DNA of 64,000 nucleotides. Origin: Deroplatys truncata. Lineage: Eukaryota; Arthropoda; Insecta; Mantodea; Mantidae. A program made the position numbers and the translations under genes. The stretch's first letter is position 1. Each line of letters starts with the position of its first letter. This document shows positions 1-10,918 of the stretch, in pieces. The DNA is taken from the NCBI GenBank assembly GCA_030765065.1, contig CM060981.1, positions 231,267,152 to 231,331,151 of the forward strand, given 5' to 3'. The notes beneath the pieces were generated by a model. The model was not told where the DNA came from. It saw only the letters and a list, made by a program, of their open reading frames with translations, and made no database searches.

Positions 1-573
1 ACAAAAAAACAACAACCATATTTACACTCCATTATCTATTCATCTACTTGTCGCAGTGCTACACGCCACTGAGAAGTGCAAAGTCAAGCTCTGTGCGTGA
101 GGCGATGAATACTTGCGTCAGCGGAATTCATGACAGACGTTTGCTTTCGACACTTACCGTTCATGCAGAATTGTATGTTTATGAAAGCAATATCTGTGTT
201 TCTAAGTTTGTGAACCAAAATTGCTGTACCCTTCCGCGTGTGTGGAATGTCTTACGTATCTTGTGTTGCGTAATTCGTGGAGGATACCTGTGCCTTTCCT
301 GCCTTCATCCCCTTGTGTATTTTGAGCCTTTGATTAATTTATTTTATTTATCTCCCTTATTTATTTCTCCGTCATGTTAGTGTTGATTCTGAGGCGGCAT
401 CGGTTGGTGTTGCCAGAATTATAATTCCCTGAGGTGACGTGTGCTGTGGTTCCGCCGTGGTCGAGTTTGAAGAGTTCGCCTTTTCCTTACAAAATTTCTT
501 CAATATTCTGTATGCTAACAAGGCCATGACTACTATGCAAACAGTCATAAATACTATTTCTATGATTTCGACG
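1..573. other. Unassigned sequence
   Basis: An open frame of 110 codons (48-380, +) has no recognisable motif and cysteine-rich, unpatterned composition. I see no repeat from the rest of the window here and no supported gene. Confidence 0.4.
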
Positions 574-1104
574 AGTGATTAAAATATAATATGTTTAAGA
601 TATTTTCATGACAAATGAAATGTATATCTTGAATTTTCTGGGAATGTCCCCGTAAGTCCTCTTCATTCTGAATGGCTTTTGTATAACTGGTAAACCGTAA
701 GAGATAGACACGCTTTTTCGACACAAAAATGTAGATCTCGTAAAAACACACAATTTATGTCATATACAGATTTTTTGTGGTTTGAACCATTTCCTAGATA
801 TTCCTTGTTATTTGTTTGAATTTTCAATACTTATACTTTTTCTGAAATGGGAATTCGTTATTCGTTTCTTTTGTACTGGACGTGCAAAGTGAATGAAATG
901 CTCCACATAGCAACGAACTCTTAAAAGATTTGTCTATGCTTAAAGCCTACCATATTCTCCCTGCACCTAAAAGAAAATTAACAAAAAGATTTCTAGAAAT
1001 GTTTATCTCGATTAACATGAAGTAGATGGAGAATAAACATTTGTAAAAATAGTTTATACAAGACTAGAGAAAGTCATGTGAATGCAACACATATAAGATT
1101 TTTT
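574..1104 (+). mobile_element. HINE-like element, 5'-truncated
   Basis: This copy contains the internal and 3' parts of the dominant repeat family, ending in the 3' inverted repeat (AGAGAAAGTC), the hairpin region and AAGATTTTTT at about 1104. The 5' terminal palindrome and TG microsatellite are missing. It is non-coding. It abuts a fragment of another copy in the opposite orientation at 1108-1199. Confidence 0.75.
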
Positions 1105-1107
1105 AAA

Positions 1108-1199
1108 ATACGGCGTATTTGATTTCAGGGGACCTCAAATCACGGATTTACGAAAATACAATACTTCCTCTACTTACTGTTAGTAAAGTAAAAATGTTT
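1108..1199 (-). mobile_element. HINE-like element, 5'-terminal fragment
   Basis: About 90 bp match the 5' end of the HINE-like family on the minus strand: the block preceding CAATACTTCC, a decayed terminal palindrome (CTACTTACTGTTAGTA) and the AAAGTAAAAA end. The palindrome has lost several bases relative to better copies. Confidence 0.6.
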
Positions 1200-2233
1200 G
1201 TTTTAGGTTTTTGTGTACATGCATTGCAGTGAAACGTCTATGGTAGCTGATGGACGTTTGGTTACATCGAGGAAAGTTGCGTTGCATAATGCTGGGATGC
1301 TCCATTCTGCATACTAACGCAGTGACGAGGTAAGTCATTGTAACTGTGGGCCAGTAGGACAGCGCCTTCAGTTAGGTCAGCCATTCCTTATGTGTTCTCA
1401 TCGATATTCTGGCAGCAAACTTAGCGATAATGAGAATGTTTACTGCGAAGTTTCGGGCATTGCCTTTTTATTAGCTGTATTTAGTTACACGGAAACAGAG
1501 AAAGATACAAAAACACCTGTTGTGTTATACTCGCATCACTTTCTCTAACCACTGTTCTGAGTAGCTAAATATAAAATTATAACCATAGGAAAATGAATAA
1601 TCAATAAAAGTAGGAATAGTATTATTAAATAAGACTGGGAAGTGAATATTACATCTACAGGTGAATATGGGTTGAAAAGACAGTGCCCGCAGCAGGCCGG
1701 AAATGTAGTGGCTTTTTTCCCTCATTCTAGCCCAGTGAGAAGAGAATACGCTTTGTTAGTGTACCGTTAGGTTGCCAGAAAATCACATGTGAAGAAAACG
1801 GCCAATGCTTCCGATACTTCAGGCATCCAATAAGAAAGAAGGCAGAAATCATGTGATAGTGAAATGGGGAGATGGGAAATTTGAAATAAAGAAACATGAG
1901 AGTTTAGAAGACCACTTCTTCTGCGTGGTATTTCCTTAGAGGTGGTTCTTAAATAATGTGTCGACAGATAGGGGTGATAGTATGAAGCGCAGCAGTAAAG
2001 AAATGCGCGCGTGTGTGTGGCGAGGTAACATCGGGAGTCAAATTTTAAAAAGGTGACGGGAAATAAACGGGCAGGGAAATGAATCAGTCGTATTAACCAC
2101 TAACCTTAGATCCAAGATCCATGCAAATCCCTGGGCTAGCATCGAGCCCGGGACCATTCCTGCAAATCCTGTGCCGCAAAATTGGCGCTCAACACCTGTA
2201 CCGCCGCAATACACACAACGTTCTCAGCGCATC
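1200..2233. other. Unassigned sequence
   Basis: About 1 kb with short open frames only. I recognise no protein motif, terminal inverted repeat or SINE head. The part nearest 2200 grades into the HINE-like copy that follows. Confidence 0.4.
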
Positions 2234-2533
2234 CTTCAACAACTATTCTTACAAATCCTTATTCTTCTATATACCTCAAGTTGATCAAGATAAACATTTA
2301 TAGAAGTGGTTTCATTACCCATTTCCTTGTAGATACAATGAGAACAGGGCAATGCAGCAGGCTTATGTGATAGTCAAATCTTTTAAGAGCTGATCGCTAT
2401 GTGATAGCTTTGAAACTCCGTTCTCTTTACATAACCACGAGGGAAAAAAACGAATAAGGATTTCCCATTTGAGAAACGTATGTAATATTTCAAAATTCAA
2501 ACCAATAAACAGAAATGGTTAACTGTATAACCT

Positions 2534-3549
2534 TTCTCTACTCTTATTGCTAATTTTCTTGTAGGTGCAAGGAAAATGTCGTCCTCCGTGGTCTAGGGGT
2601 AGTATGCTAGCGTGTTTTCCGAGGTTGCGGGTTCAAACCCCGCGGAGGGATGGATTTTTTTGTGCGTAAAAAATCCTTAGTGTGGCTTTATTCGGAAGAA
2701 AACTAAAGTCGGTGGTCCCGTGTCGCAGATTTACGGCACGTTAAAGAACCCCAAGCCTGATAAAGAGACCTCTGAGCAACATTCCTCGTCTTTCACGCCC
2801 AATATAGAATGGGACGCTAAGGACCATCATAGTTAAAGAGCGTCCATAAATAAAACTCTATTTTATGTTTCTTTTTCAAGGGGAATATGGTAGGCTTTAA
2901 GTGATAGTCAAATATTTTAAGAGCTGGTTGCTATGTGGAGCATTCCATTCTCTTTGGATGTTAAGAAAAAAAAAGAATACCGAATTCCCATTTGAGAAAA
3001 AGTATAAGTATTGGAAAATTTAAATAAATAACAAGGAATATCTCGGAAATGGTTCACTCCTATATATGACATAAATTGTGTTTTAGCAAGATCTACATTT
3101 TTTGTATAGAAAAATTTCGTCCATCACTTACGGTTTACCATTATGCAAAATCCATTCAGTAGGAAGACTTTTCCCAGAAAATTCAAGATATACATTTTAT
3201 TTGTCATGAAAATACCTTAAATGTACAATATTTTAATGAAAATCGTTAAAGCCATTTTTGAAAAAATCAAAATGTTCTAAAATTGTTCCATGTAAAGGGT
3301 AGTCTGGGGTGAAGCGATTTTCTTTAAAATCTTATTTGAAGGATATTGAACCTAACTACCAAGTATGGTATTAATACGACTTTTCACTTTTGAGTTATGC
3401 TGTTCACAGTTACACAGACAGACACACGCATGGACCTTTTATTAGGGGCCTCAAAACATGTATTAACGGTGAAATCTCAGTATCGAATTTTTGGGTGGAA
3501 TGCAACACTTCTCCTACTTACTATACGTAGTGGTGTACGTGGAGAAAGT
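2534..3549 (-). mobile_element. HINE-like element nested in another copy
   Basis: This inner copy begins at a truncated 3' end (CTTTCTCTACTC) and ends at the 5' end (GGAGAAAGTAAAAA). It carries a SINE at 2579-2876, making a three-level nest. The insertion lies at the A-run preceding ATGTATATGAC in the outer copy, the same internal site used at 62073. Confidence 0.75.
2579..2876 (+). mobile_element. tRNA-headed SINE, about 298 bp
   Basis: The head has an A box (TGGTCTAGGGG), a T-arm GCGGG-TTCAAAC-CCCGC containing the B box, and a 7-bp acceptor-like stem (TCCTCCG with CGGAGGG). The body includes CACGTTAAAGAACC and ends near AATAAAACTC. A target-site duplication (CAAGGAAAATG at 2568-2578, CAAGGGGAATATG at 2877 on) bounds it. 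A second copy lies at 24984-25273, so this is a retrotransposed repeat rather than a tRNA gene. Confidence 0.85.
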
Positions 3550-4054
3550 AAAAATGATGATATTTGACATAAGTAGGTGTGCTTTATCGAGATCTATGTT
3601 TTTCGAGTAGTAAAAGTTTCTCTATCTCTTACGGTTTACCAATCATACAAAAGTCATTCAGAATGAACGGGACTTCAAACATTATTCCCTAAAATTCAAG
3701 ATATACACAATTCATTTCTCATGAACATTTCTTAAACATATGGTACTTAAATTGAACTATTAGAGCCATTTTTAAGAAAATCAGCATTTTCGAAGCATTT
3801 TGCTTGTAAAGGGTAAATGGGATGGGCGGAATTTCTTGAAAATCTTCGTATCGCATCCTTGGAGGATGCTGAACTTATATACCAAGTTTGGTATTTAACC
3901 AATTGTTCGTTTTTGAGTTATAGTGTTCACACACATACACAAACAGTCATACACGCGGATATTTTTCTAAAAACGATTTTTTTCGGCTTAAGCGGGACTC
4001 AAAGATGTATTTACGGTGAAATATCGAAGTCGAATTTTTGGGTGGAGTTTACAT

Positions 4055-4290
4055 GATATTCACAGAAAATTCTTGATATATTCGTACATTTTATTGGCTG
4101 TGTAAGTATATTAAACATATAGTGTATTAATCAAAATCATTAGATCCACTTTTGAGAAAATACAGAATAACGACCTTTTTGAATATAAGGGGCAGTTTGG
4201 AAAGTTCAAATTTTCTTACAATCTTCGTGTCCTATCCTTGAAAAATGCTGAATTTAAATACGAAGTTTTTAAGTAAATAGAAAGTAAATA
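4055..4290 (-). mobile_element. HINE-like element fragment
   Basis: Diverged internal portion of the HINE-like family, recognisable from the blocks equivalent to GAGCCATTTTTGAGAAAAT and ATACTGAACCTAAATACCA. It starts inside the family sequence and is followed by a SINE. Substitution load is higher than in the nested copies. Confidence 0.6.
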
Positions 4291-4298
4291 TTAAGTAA

Positions 4299-4766
4299 CC
4301 GAGCAGGATGGCTAGGTGGTAACGTCTGTGGCCCGCACTCTGGAGGTCGTGGGTTCGATTCCCGAGGCCGACCTTACCACCCATGGGGTTTTTCGGGGAT
4401 TACCTCGGTCGCCAGGCTAATGCCTGGGAAGAATCATTACATCCCCCGAGCTTTCTGTCCCACCATTTCATCTCCATTCTGATTTCACTTCTGTTTGGTT
4501 TCTTTCAGGGTTGCAAGTGTCGACGGGAGGTCTCGGCATATGCATGGCAGAGGAAAAGGTTGCTTTGAGAAAACCTTCGTCCTCGGACTGCGAACGGTCT
4601 CTGGGTCCCGGGACCTCCAGGCATGCCCTCCTGGTGCGGCCGCCATCTGTCTCCTCTCACCTCATCCCTCCCTCCCGAGAGTGCCCTGTGGTGGGTCTAG
4701 GTACAAAAGATCTGCATAGGTCGAGGCGCTAAGTCCCCCTCCGTTTCTAGTCCTATCCTAAGTGTG
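4299..4766 (+). mobile_element. Long tRNA-headed SINE, about 470 bp
   Basis: The head reads CCGAGCAGGATGGC with B box GTGGGTTCGATTCCC. The body begins CCCATGGGGTTTTTCGG, followed by CGCCAGGCTAATGC, a pyrimidine-rich block and a GC-rich distal third. It is the same family as the SINEs at 8803, 19273, 29715, 47015, 50645 and 60818. AAGTAAATAGAAA (4271) and AAGTAAACAGAAA (4767) may be the duplicated target. Frames inside it are not genes. Confidence 0.8.
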
Positions 4767-4825
4767 AAGTAAACAGAAAAATATGCTCTTGCAAGAATAA
4801 TTTGCGGATGCTATTTAAATAATAT

Positions 4826-6500
4826 AATATGTTACATGGACATGACCTTCTCTATCGTTTATTTTTATATGTATAGCTTTTGAATACTATTCTTATAAAA
4901 TACTCTGCTCCATTACACATTTTACTATAGGTGCAAGAGAGCTGACTATATGCTGGCGTTGAAATTCCATGATATCGCAAGAAACAACTGAATGGCGACA
5001 GTGCTGCTAAAGATACCAAGTATAGCAAAACTCAAATGGTGGATGTTCTTTACCCCCCAAAAGAGAAACAGAATAGAAAATGAATACATACATATTTGAA
5101 ATAATTTCTGCTTTAAAGACATCTACGTTTTTGGTGTATGTTGCATACCTGTTACATTTTAGCGGTTAAATAAAATTACACAACGTTTATTCAGAAGGAA
5201 CAGGACTTTACAGTTTTTTCAAAGAAAAATCAAGATATGCATTTTACTACTCATGTAAATATCTTAAACATTTGGTATTTTAATCAAAATCGAATGAGGC
5301 GTTTCCTAACAAATAAAAAATAATGAATATTTTTCCATGTAAACAGCAGTTTCGAGTGTAGAATTTCGTCAAAAACCTTCGTGTCCGTGTCGCATCTTTG
5401 GAAGTTGCTGAACTTAAACTCGAAGTTTGGTATCTATCCGACAATTCACTTTTTACTTTCTCTACTACGTATAGTAAGTGGAGGAAGTATTGTGAACCAC
5501 CCAAAAATTCAATAACGAGATATCACCGCAAATATATGTTTTGAAGCCCCCTGAATCCAAAAAAAAGCATTTTTGCAAACATGTCTGTGTGCGTGTCTGT
5601 GAACAGCATAACTCAGAAATGAACAGTCGGATAAACACAAAACTTGGTATTCAGGTTCAGTATCTTCCAGAGATGCGACAAGAAGGTTTTAGAGAAAATC
5701 CCCCCCACCCCAGTTTACCCTTTACATGGAACATTTTTCGAACATTTTAATTTTCTCAAAAATGGCTCTAACGGTTTCCATTAAAATATCATATGTTTAA
5801 GATATTTTTATGACAAATGAAATGCATATCTCGAATTTTCTGAGAATGTCTCCAAAAGTATTCTTCATTGTGAACGACTTTTGCATAACTGGTAAACCAT
5901 AAGAGATAGACAAAATTTTACTATACAAAAATGTAAATCGCGTTAAAATACACAATTTATGCCATATACATTTTTGCTGTTGAGTGAACCATTTTCGAGA
6001 TATTGCTTGTTATTCTCTTAAATTTTCCAATACTTATATACTTTTTCTCAAATTCGTTATTCATTTTTTTTATGTACTGGACATGCAAAGAATGGGATAC
6101 TCCACATAGCAACCACCTCTTAAAATATTTGACTATAGCTTAAAGCCTACCAATTCCCCTTACATCTACAAGAAAATTAGCAATAAGATTAACATCTCGA
6201 TATCTCGATTAACATGAAGCATATGGAGAATAAGCGTTTGTAAAAATAGTTTGTAAAAGAGTAGAGAAAGTCATGTGAGTGTAACACATCAGATTTTTTG
6301 TTCTGATGTTCACAAGCTCAGATCCACGCACACAAGATTACATATGTACACGCAGCAAGAACCTTTTTCTGAGAATAATAGTTTTGAATTCAGGGGACCT
6401 GAAAACATGTATTTCCGTTGAAATCTCAATATAGAAGTTTGATTGAACTACCATACTTCCTACATCTACTCTAAGTAGGAGCTAGAGGAGGTAAGAAATT
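4826..6500 (-). mobile_element. HINE-like subfamily B copy, interrupted by an A copy
   Basis: The outer copy consists of 4826-5454 and 6300-6500. Subfamily B is told from A by blocks such as TTAAAATTTCATACTG and CGCGAGAAACAGCTGAA near its 3' end. The break falls in the T-run of the family block CGTTTTTGAGTTATG, after which the rest of the CA region and the 5' terminal block follow at 6300-6500. Both ends are diverged. Confidence 0.75.
5455..6299 (+). mobile_element. HINE-like element, full-length inner copy
   Basis: A near-complete copy of about 845 bp, from TTTTTACTTTCTCTACTACG to GTAACACATCAGATTTTTT. It shows the 5' inverted repeat, terminal palindrome, short TG block and 3' hairpin. It sits in a T-run of the surrounding subfamily B copy, with T-runs retained on both sides. 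Confidence 0.85.
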
Positions 6501-6502
6501 AT

Positions 6503-6555
6503 AATGGCTAGAGAAAGTCCTGTGAATGTAACAGATAAAGCTTTTTGAAGACCTA
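6503..6555 (+). mobile_element. HINE-like element, 3'-terminal fragment
   Basis: About 50 bp containing GCTAGAGAAAGTCCTGTGAATGT and ending in a T-run. This matches only the 3' inverted repeat and hairpin of the family. Confidence 0.45.
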
Positions 6556-6727
6556 ACGTCATTCATTTGTATCTCGCGATGTCGTGGAAAGAGTATTTAT
6601 TTAAAAGCAATTCTAGTAAGTATCTCCTACGTTTTCCGTAACAAGAATGCATCATTAAAACGTCAGAGACGTATTGAAAGATTAAAAACAAAAAAACAAA
6701 AAAAAAATACGGATAAAGACAGATACT

Positions 6728-7273
6728 AAATAAAACTTATTTCAAATAAATTGCGTGTTTTAAAGAGTTTTGCATTTTTTGCGAAATATATTTTTGTCCC
6801 TCTCTCACGGTTTACTAATTATACAAAACTCCTTCCTAATGAGGAAAACTTCATAGCTTTTCCCAGAAAATTCAAGATATACATTTTAATTTGTCAAGTA
6901 AATATCTTAGATATATGATATTTTAATCAAGATCGTTAGAGTAATTTTTGAGAAAATAAAACAAAATTCGAAAAACCTTCCATGGAAAGAGTAATTTTTG
7001 GTGAGGGAATTTTCTTGAAAATCTTCATGTGGAATATTTGGAAGATACCAAACTTAAATACCAAGTTTGGTGTTTACCCAACATTTCCTTTTTGAGTTAT
7101 GCTGCTCATAGACACACACGCCTACAGATACACTTATGCATGGGCTTTTTTGTAAAACTACTTTTATTCAGGGTGTCTCAAAACATATATTTCCGGTGAA
7201 ATCTCAGTATCGAACTTCTGGGTGGAATACCTTCTCTACCTACTATATATGTGGTGGAGAAGTTAAAATGGAG
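6728..7273 (-). mobile_element. HINE-like subfamily B copy, truncated
   Basis: It begins within the family at TTATTTCAAATAAATTG and runs to the 5' end at about 7270 (CTACTATATATGTGGTGGAGAAGT). The 3' hairpin third is absent. The CA block is short and interrupted. An A copy in the opposite orientation follows 130 bp later. Confidence 0.7.
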
Positions 7274-7402
7274 GAGCTATGTTTATTATGAAAGGAGGAG
7301 ATGGTGAAGAGATTTCGATAAAATTATTTCAAACTTGATGGATCGTTATCTCCAAATTCGAGCCATGAATGAAATAGTCGGCACAATATCGTTGGTTGAC
7401 TT

Positions 7403-8222
7403 ATTACTTTCTCTACTACGTATAGTAAGTAGGGGAAGTATTGTATTCCACCCAAAAATTCGATACGGAGATTTCGCCGGAAATATATGTTTTGAGGCCC
7501 CCTGAATCCAATAAAAAGCATTTTTGGAAACATGTCCGTGTGTGTGTCTGTGAACAGCAAACTTGGTATTTAGGTTCAGTATCTTCCAGAGATGCTACAC
7601 GAAGGTTTTCAAGAAAATACCCCCGCCCCAGATTACCCTTTACATGGAACATTTTTCGAAAATTTTAATTTCTTCAAAATAGCTCTAACGATTTTGATTA
7701 AAATATCATATATTCAAGATACTTTCATGACAAATGAAATGCATTTCTTGAATTTCATGGGAATGTCTCCAAAAGTATTCTTCATTATGAACGACTTTTG
7801 CATAACTGGTTAACCATAAGAGATAGACAAAATTTTACTACACAGAAAATGTAGATCGCGTTAAAATACACAATTTATGTCATATACATTTTTTTTGTTG
7901 AGTGAACCATTTTCGAGATATTGCTGGTTATTCTCTTGAATTTTCCAATACTTATACTTTTTCTCAAATGGGAATTGTTATTCATTTTTTTTTGTCCTGG
8001 TAATGCAAAGAGAATGGAATACTCCACATAGCAACCAGCTCTTACAATATTTGACTATTGCTTAAAGCCTACCAATTTCCCTTGCATCTACAAGAAAATT
8101 AGCAATAAGATTAACATCTCGATATCTCGATTAACATGAAGCATATGGAGAATAAGCGTTTGTAAAAATAGTTTGTACAAGAGTAGAGAAAGTCATGTGA
8201 GTGTAACATATCAGATTTTTTT
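7403..8222 (+). mobile_element. HINE-like element, full length
   Basis: About 820 bp from TTACTTTCTCTACTACG, through the palindrome and TG block, to GAGTGTAACATATCAGATTTTTTT. It is one of the best copies for defining both ends. Several short frames overlap it on both strands; none resembles a protein domain. Confidence 0.85.
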
Positions 8223-8296
8223 ATTGCATTTCTACATAATGAAGGTTTAAGGTGTTATACGGTTTTCTCGTTATTATTACTCTAAATAACGTTTTG

Positions 8297-8376
8297 GCTG
8301 GACCTGTAGTTCAGACGGTAGAGCACCTGCCTGCTGTGCGAGGGGTCTCGGGTTCGATTCCTGGCTGGGGGTGGGA
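8297..8376 (+). mobile_element. tRNA-like SINE head
   Basis: CTGTAGTTCAGACGGTAGAGC is a canonical A-box region and TCGGGTTCGATTCC a B box, spaced as in a tRNA, with CTGCTGTGCGAGG in the anticodon arm. Stems are imperfect and the sequence runs into a body and a TG array, so a SINE is more likely than a tRNA gene. Confidence 0.6.
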
Positions 8377-8434
8377 ATGTTTCTCTAACCAAGATTGTTT
8401 CCTATCCTCACCAGAGTCTGGAAGTACGAGTGAG

Positions 8435-8437
<3 letters not shown>

Positions 8438-8493
<56 letters not shown>
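8438..8493. repeat. (TG)n microsatellite
   Basis: Uninterrupted TG dinucleotides for about 56 bp downstream of the tRNA-like head. Open frames reading as runs of V/C or T/H here are artefacts. Confidence 0.95.
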
Positions 8494-8496
<3 letters not shown>

Positions 8497-8802
8497 ATCT
8501 AACGATTGAAACCAAAAAGTGCAAGAAACCCAACGACAAGAGAGTTTGAGTTAACAAACACCATTGCCAATAGGCAATAAGTTCCAAAGGAAAGGCCGCC
8601 GATAAGAGCAATGTACCCGAGGTTAAAGGAACTAAACAAAAATTTTGAAAATGTCTGATTATTCTCAATTGGTTTCCCATGTAACATACTTTTTGAGGTG
8701 GCAAAATTTATCTACCACGCTACACTTCACAAGGATTGTTCTTATTCTTATTCGTATTGACTAAACAGTGTTTTATTTTTGTTCAATGTCTATGCAAACT
8801 TT

Positions 8803-9300
8803 GCCGAGTGAGTTGGTTCTGGGGAGGTCCTGGCTTTGATTCCTGGAGCCGACCGCTGACCATGGGTTTTTCTTTGTTTTTCTGTTGACAGGGCGAATGT
8901 TGGGGTGGTTTCGCTTCTACCACGAATTCCTTTCCTCTCATTTCACTCCCGCTTTCATGTTTTGGTTGGGGCTGTGCAGTGTCGGTCGGTGTGGGACAGA
9001 TGGCGCAGATACTGCTCGTTGGAAAGATTTTCTCGGCTCTACCAGATGGCAGCCTTCTTGAGTCACCTCCGATGGGTCGAGTTCTCCCCGGTTCTGCTAG
9101 AGGAAGTCATCTCAGCAACTCGTCAGTGTGACCGGGTCATGAAGCTTGGAATTGTTAGGCACCTCTGCGCGTCTTTGTCGGCAGGCCTTCCTGCGGGCTA
9201 TATCGCCTTATACGTTCCTCCTGGGGGTGATAAGGACAGGTGATCTGCGTTGGGTTGAGCTACGAGGTGTCCCCTTCGTTCCCTGGTCATAGTTATAGTC
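8803..9300 (+). mobile_element. Long tRNA-headed SINE with perfect target duplication
   Basis: The 498-bp insert is flanked by perfect 11-bp duplications ATGCAAACTTT (8792-8802 and 9301-9311). It begins GCCGAGTGAGTTGG; the B box has decayed (GCTTTGATTCCTGG). The body CATGGGTTTTTC, GGGCGAATGTTGGG and the GC-rich distal part match the other long SINEs. The bounded length fixes the unit of this family near 500 bp. Confidence 0.88.
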
Positions 9301-9311
9301 ATGCAAACTTT

Positions 9312-9864
9312 CAGCCCGTCACCTGATAGGCCCCAGGAACAAATCCGCGAGGTTTTCCATTAGGCCGGTACCTATTTTATGTACCAGATCCCCTGGTTCG
9401 CCAAGCCGAGATCAGGACACAGACCTCCTCTCGCTTCCTGCTCCACAGGTGGTTACGCCACTTACTGCTTCAGCTCTAATATAGGGGAAGACTACCTAAG
9501 ACCTCGGTGGGGGCGACAGTGTCTAGCCACTGTCTACCACCTCTCATGGTGGGTGCCGGAGAACATCGGGGTGTCTCGCAATCCCACTTGGACGGGGTTT
9601 TCCAGCCAGGCATATCCAAACTCAATGAGTTTCGGGAACCGCTGCCGTTCGAGTCTAACCCAATCCGAACAACTCCCTTCCGATAAGGGTTCCAATGTTC
9701 GGCCCGGCATACTTCTAGTAACGTCAGAAGTACCACGAGTGCTAGGGGTCAGAACCTCCCCCCCCCCCTCAACGGGGAGACATATAGGAGACAGACCTTT
9801 CCTGATAATTCTACTTTTTGGAATGCATTACTGCCTCTTATTTAGAGATAGAGAAAGCAGAAAT
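9312..9864. other. Unassigned GC-richer stretch
   Basis: GC content is visibly higher than the surroundings, and a 178-codon open frame (9379-9915) crosses it. Its translation has no recognisable domain, and the opposite strand is also partly open, as expected for stop-poor GC-rich DNA. It may be part of an unrecognised element. Confidence 0.3.
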
Positions 9865-9940
9865 GAGCCCACCATCGTGGTGTGGTGTGTCTACATCGCA
9901 TTTAAGAGATCCTAAGTTCGAATCTCGGTTAGGGTAAGCT
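9865..9940 (+). mobile_element. tRNA-like SINE head fragment
   Basis: A-box-like TCGTGGTGTGGTG is followed at tRNA spacing by the B-box-like TAAGTTCGAATCTC. Pairing is poor. It is probably the head of a decayed SINE. Confidence 0.35.
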
Positions 9941-10099
9941 ACGCGGCTAAGATTTCTTCCGGGGTTTTCGCTTATACTGAGAAGACGAATATCGAACAAC
10001 TTTAAGCTCTATGATCCCGGGCTCATTTGAGCATAATTTCACCGATTTCATTCACTCACCCTCCTATAGTATTTACCAAGCTAAAGGTGGTTAAAACTT

Positions 10100-10918
10100 T
10101 AAAAAAGTCTGATGTGATACATTCACATGACTCTCTCTACCTTCTATGTTTGTTAGTGGGTATAGAAATTATTCTTACAAACGTTTCTTTTTCTATCTAC
10201 TTCATTTTAATTGAGATAAACTTTTGCAGAAATAGCTGTATTAGATATTTCGTTAGGGTATAAAGGGAACACCGATTAGTTAAGTGTTTAAGAAGTCCAC
10301 CCTATATGCTGGCCTTAAAATTTCATACTGTTTCTATGCAATCGCGAGAAACAGCTGAAAATCGATGGGACTTTAAGAATGACAAAGTATTGAACAAATC
10401 AAACCATTAATAACGCATATCTCGGAAATAGCTGATGCCGCAAAAAAGTTATTTGAAAAAATTGTGTGTTTTAGAGGGCTCTGCATTTTTTGTGTGGCAC
10501 GTTTTCGTCTATCGCTTAACGTTTACCAGTTATACAAGATTATACAAAATTCCTTCCGAATGCAGAGGACTTCAAGACTATTTCCAGAAAATTCAAGACA
10601 TATATTTTATTTATCGTGTAAATATCTTTAATATATCGTATTTTAATCAAAATCATTACAACCATTTTTTAGAAAATAAAACATTTCGAAAAATGCTCCA
10701 TGTAAAGGATAGTTTGTGGTGGCGGAGTTTTCTTGAGAACCGACACACACACACATACACACATACACACACACACACACACGGACATGTTTCCAAAAAT
10801 ACTTTTTTTTTGGATTCAGGAGGTCTCAAAACATGTATTTCCGGTGAAATCTCGGTATCGAATTTTTGGGTGGAATGCAATACTTCCCCTACTTACTATA
10901 CGTAGTAGAACAAAGTAA
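10100..10918 (-). mobile_element. HINE-like subfamily B copy
   Basis: It runs from AAAAAAGTCTGATGTG to the 5' palindrome and AAAGTAAAAA. Its hairpin reads ATGTGA-TACAT-TCACAT, a longer stem and different loop from subfamily A but at the same place. Sequence between the TCTTGAGAAC block and the CA array is deleted. The last 180 bp face the next copy head to head, suggesting local rearrangement. Confidence 0.8.

Larger units (their letters stand above)
2234..4052 (-). mobile_element. HINE-like element, outer copy of a nest
   Basis: The outer copy is split into 2234-2533 and 3550-4052. The right part resumes with GATATTTGACATAA, the family sequence that should follow the interrupted left part, so 2534-3549 is an insertion inside it. 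The 3' hairpin end is lost. The 5' end is also damaged around 4050, where the conserved TTTTTGGGTGGA block runs into another fragment. Confidence 0.75.

Noticed and set aside
48-380. 110-codon open frame at the window start
   Set aside because: No recognisable motif and unpatterned composition; nothing else supports a gene.
9379-9915. 178-codon open frame
   Set aside because: GC-rich stretch with the opposite strand also open, no domain, and no codon pattern. Likely a chance frame.
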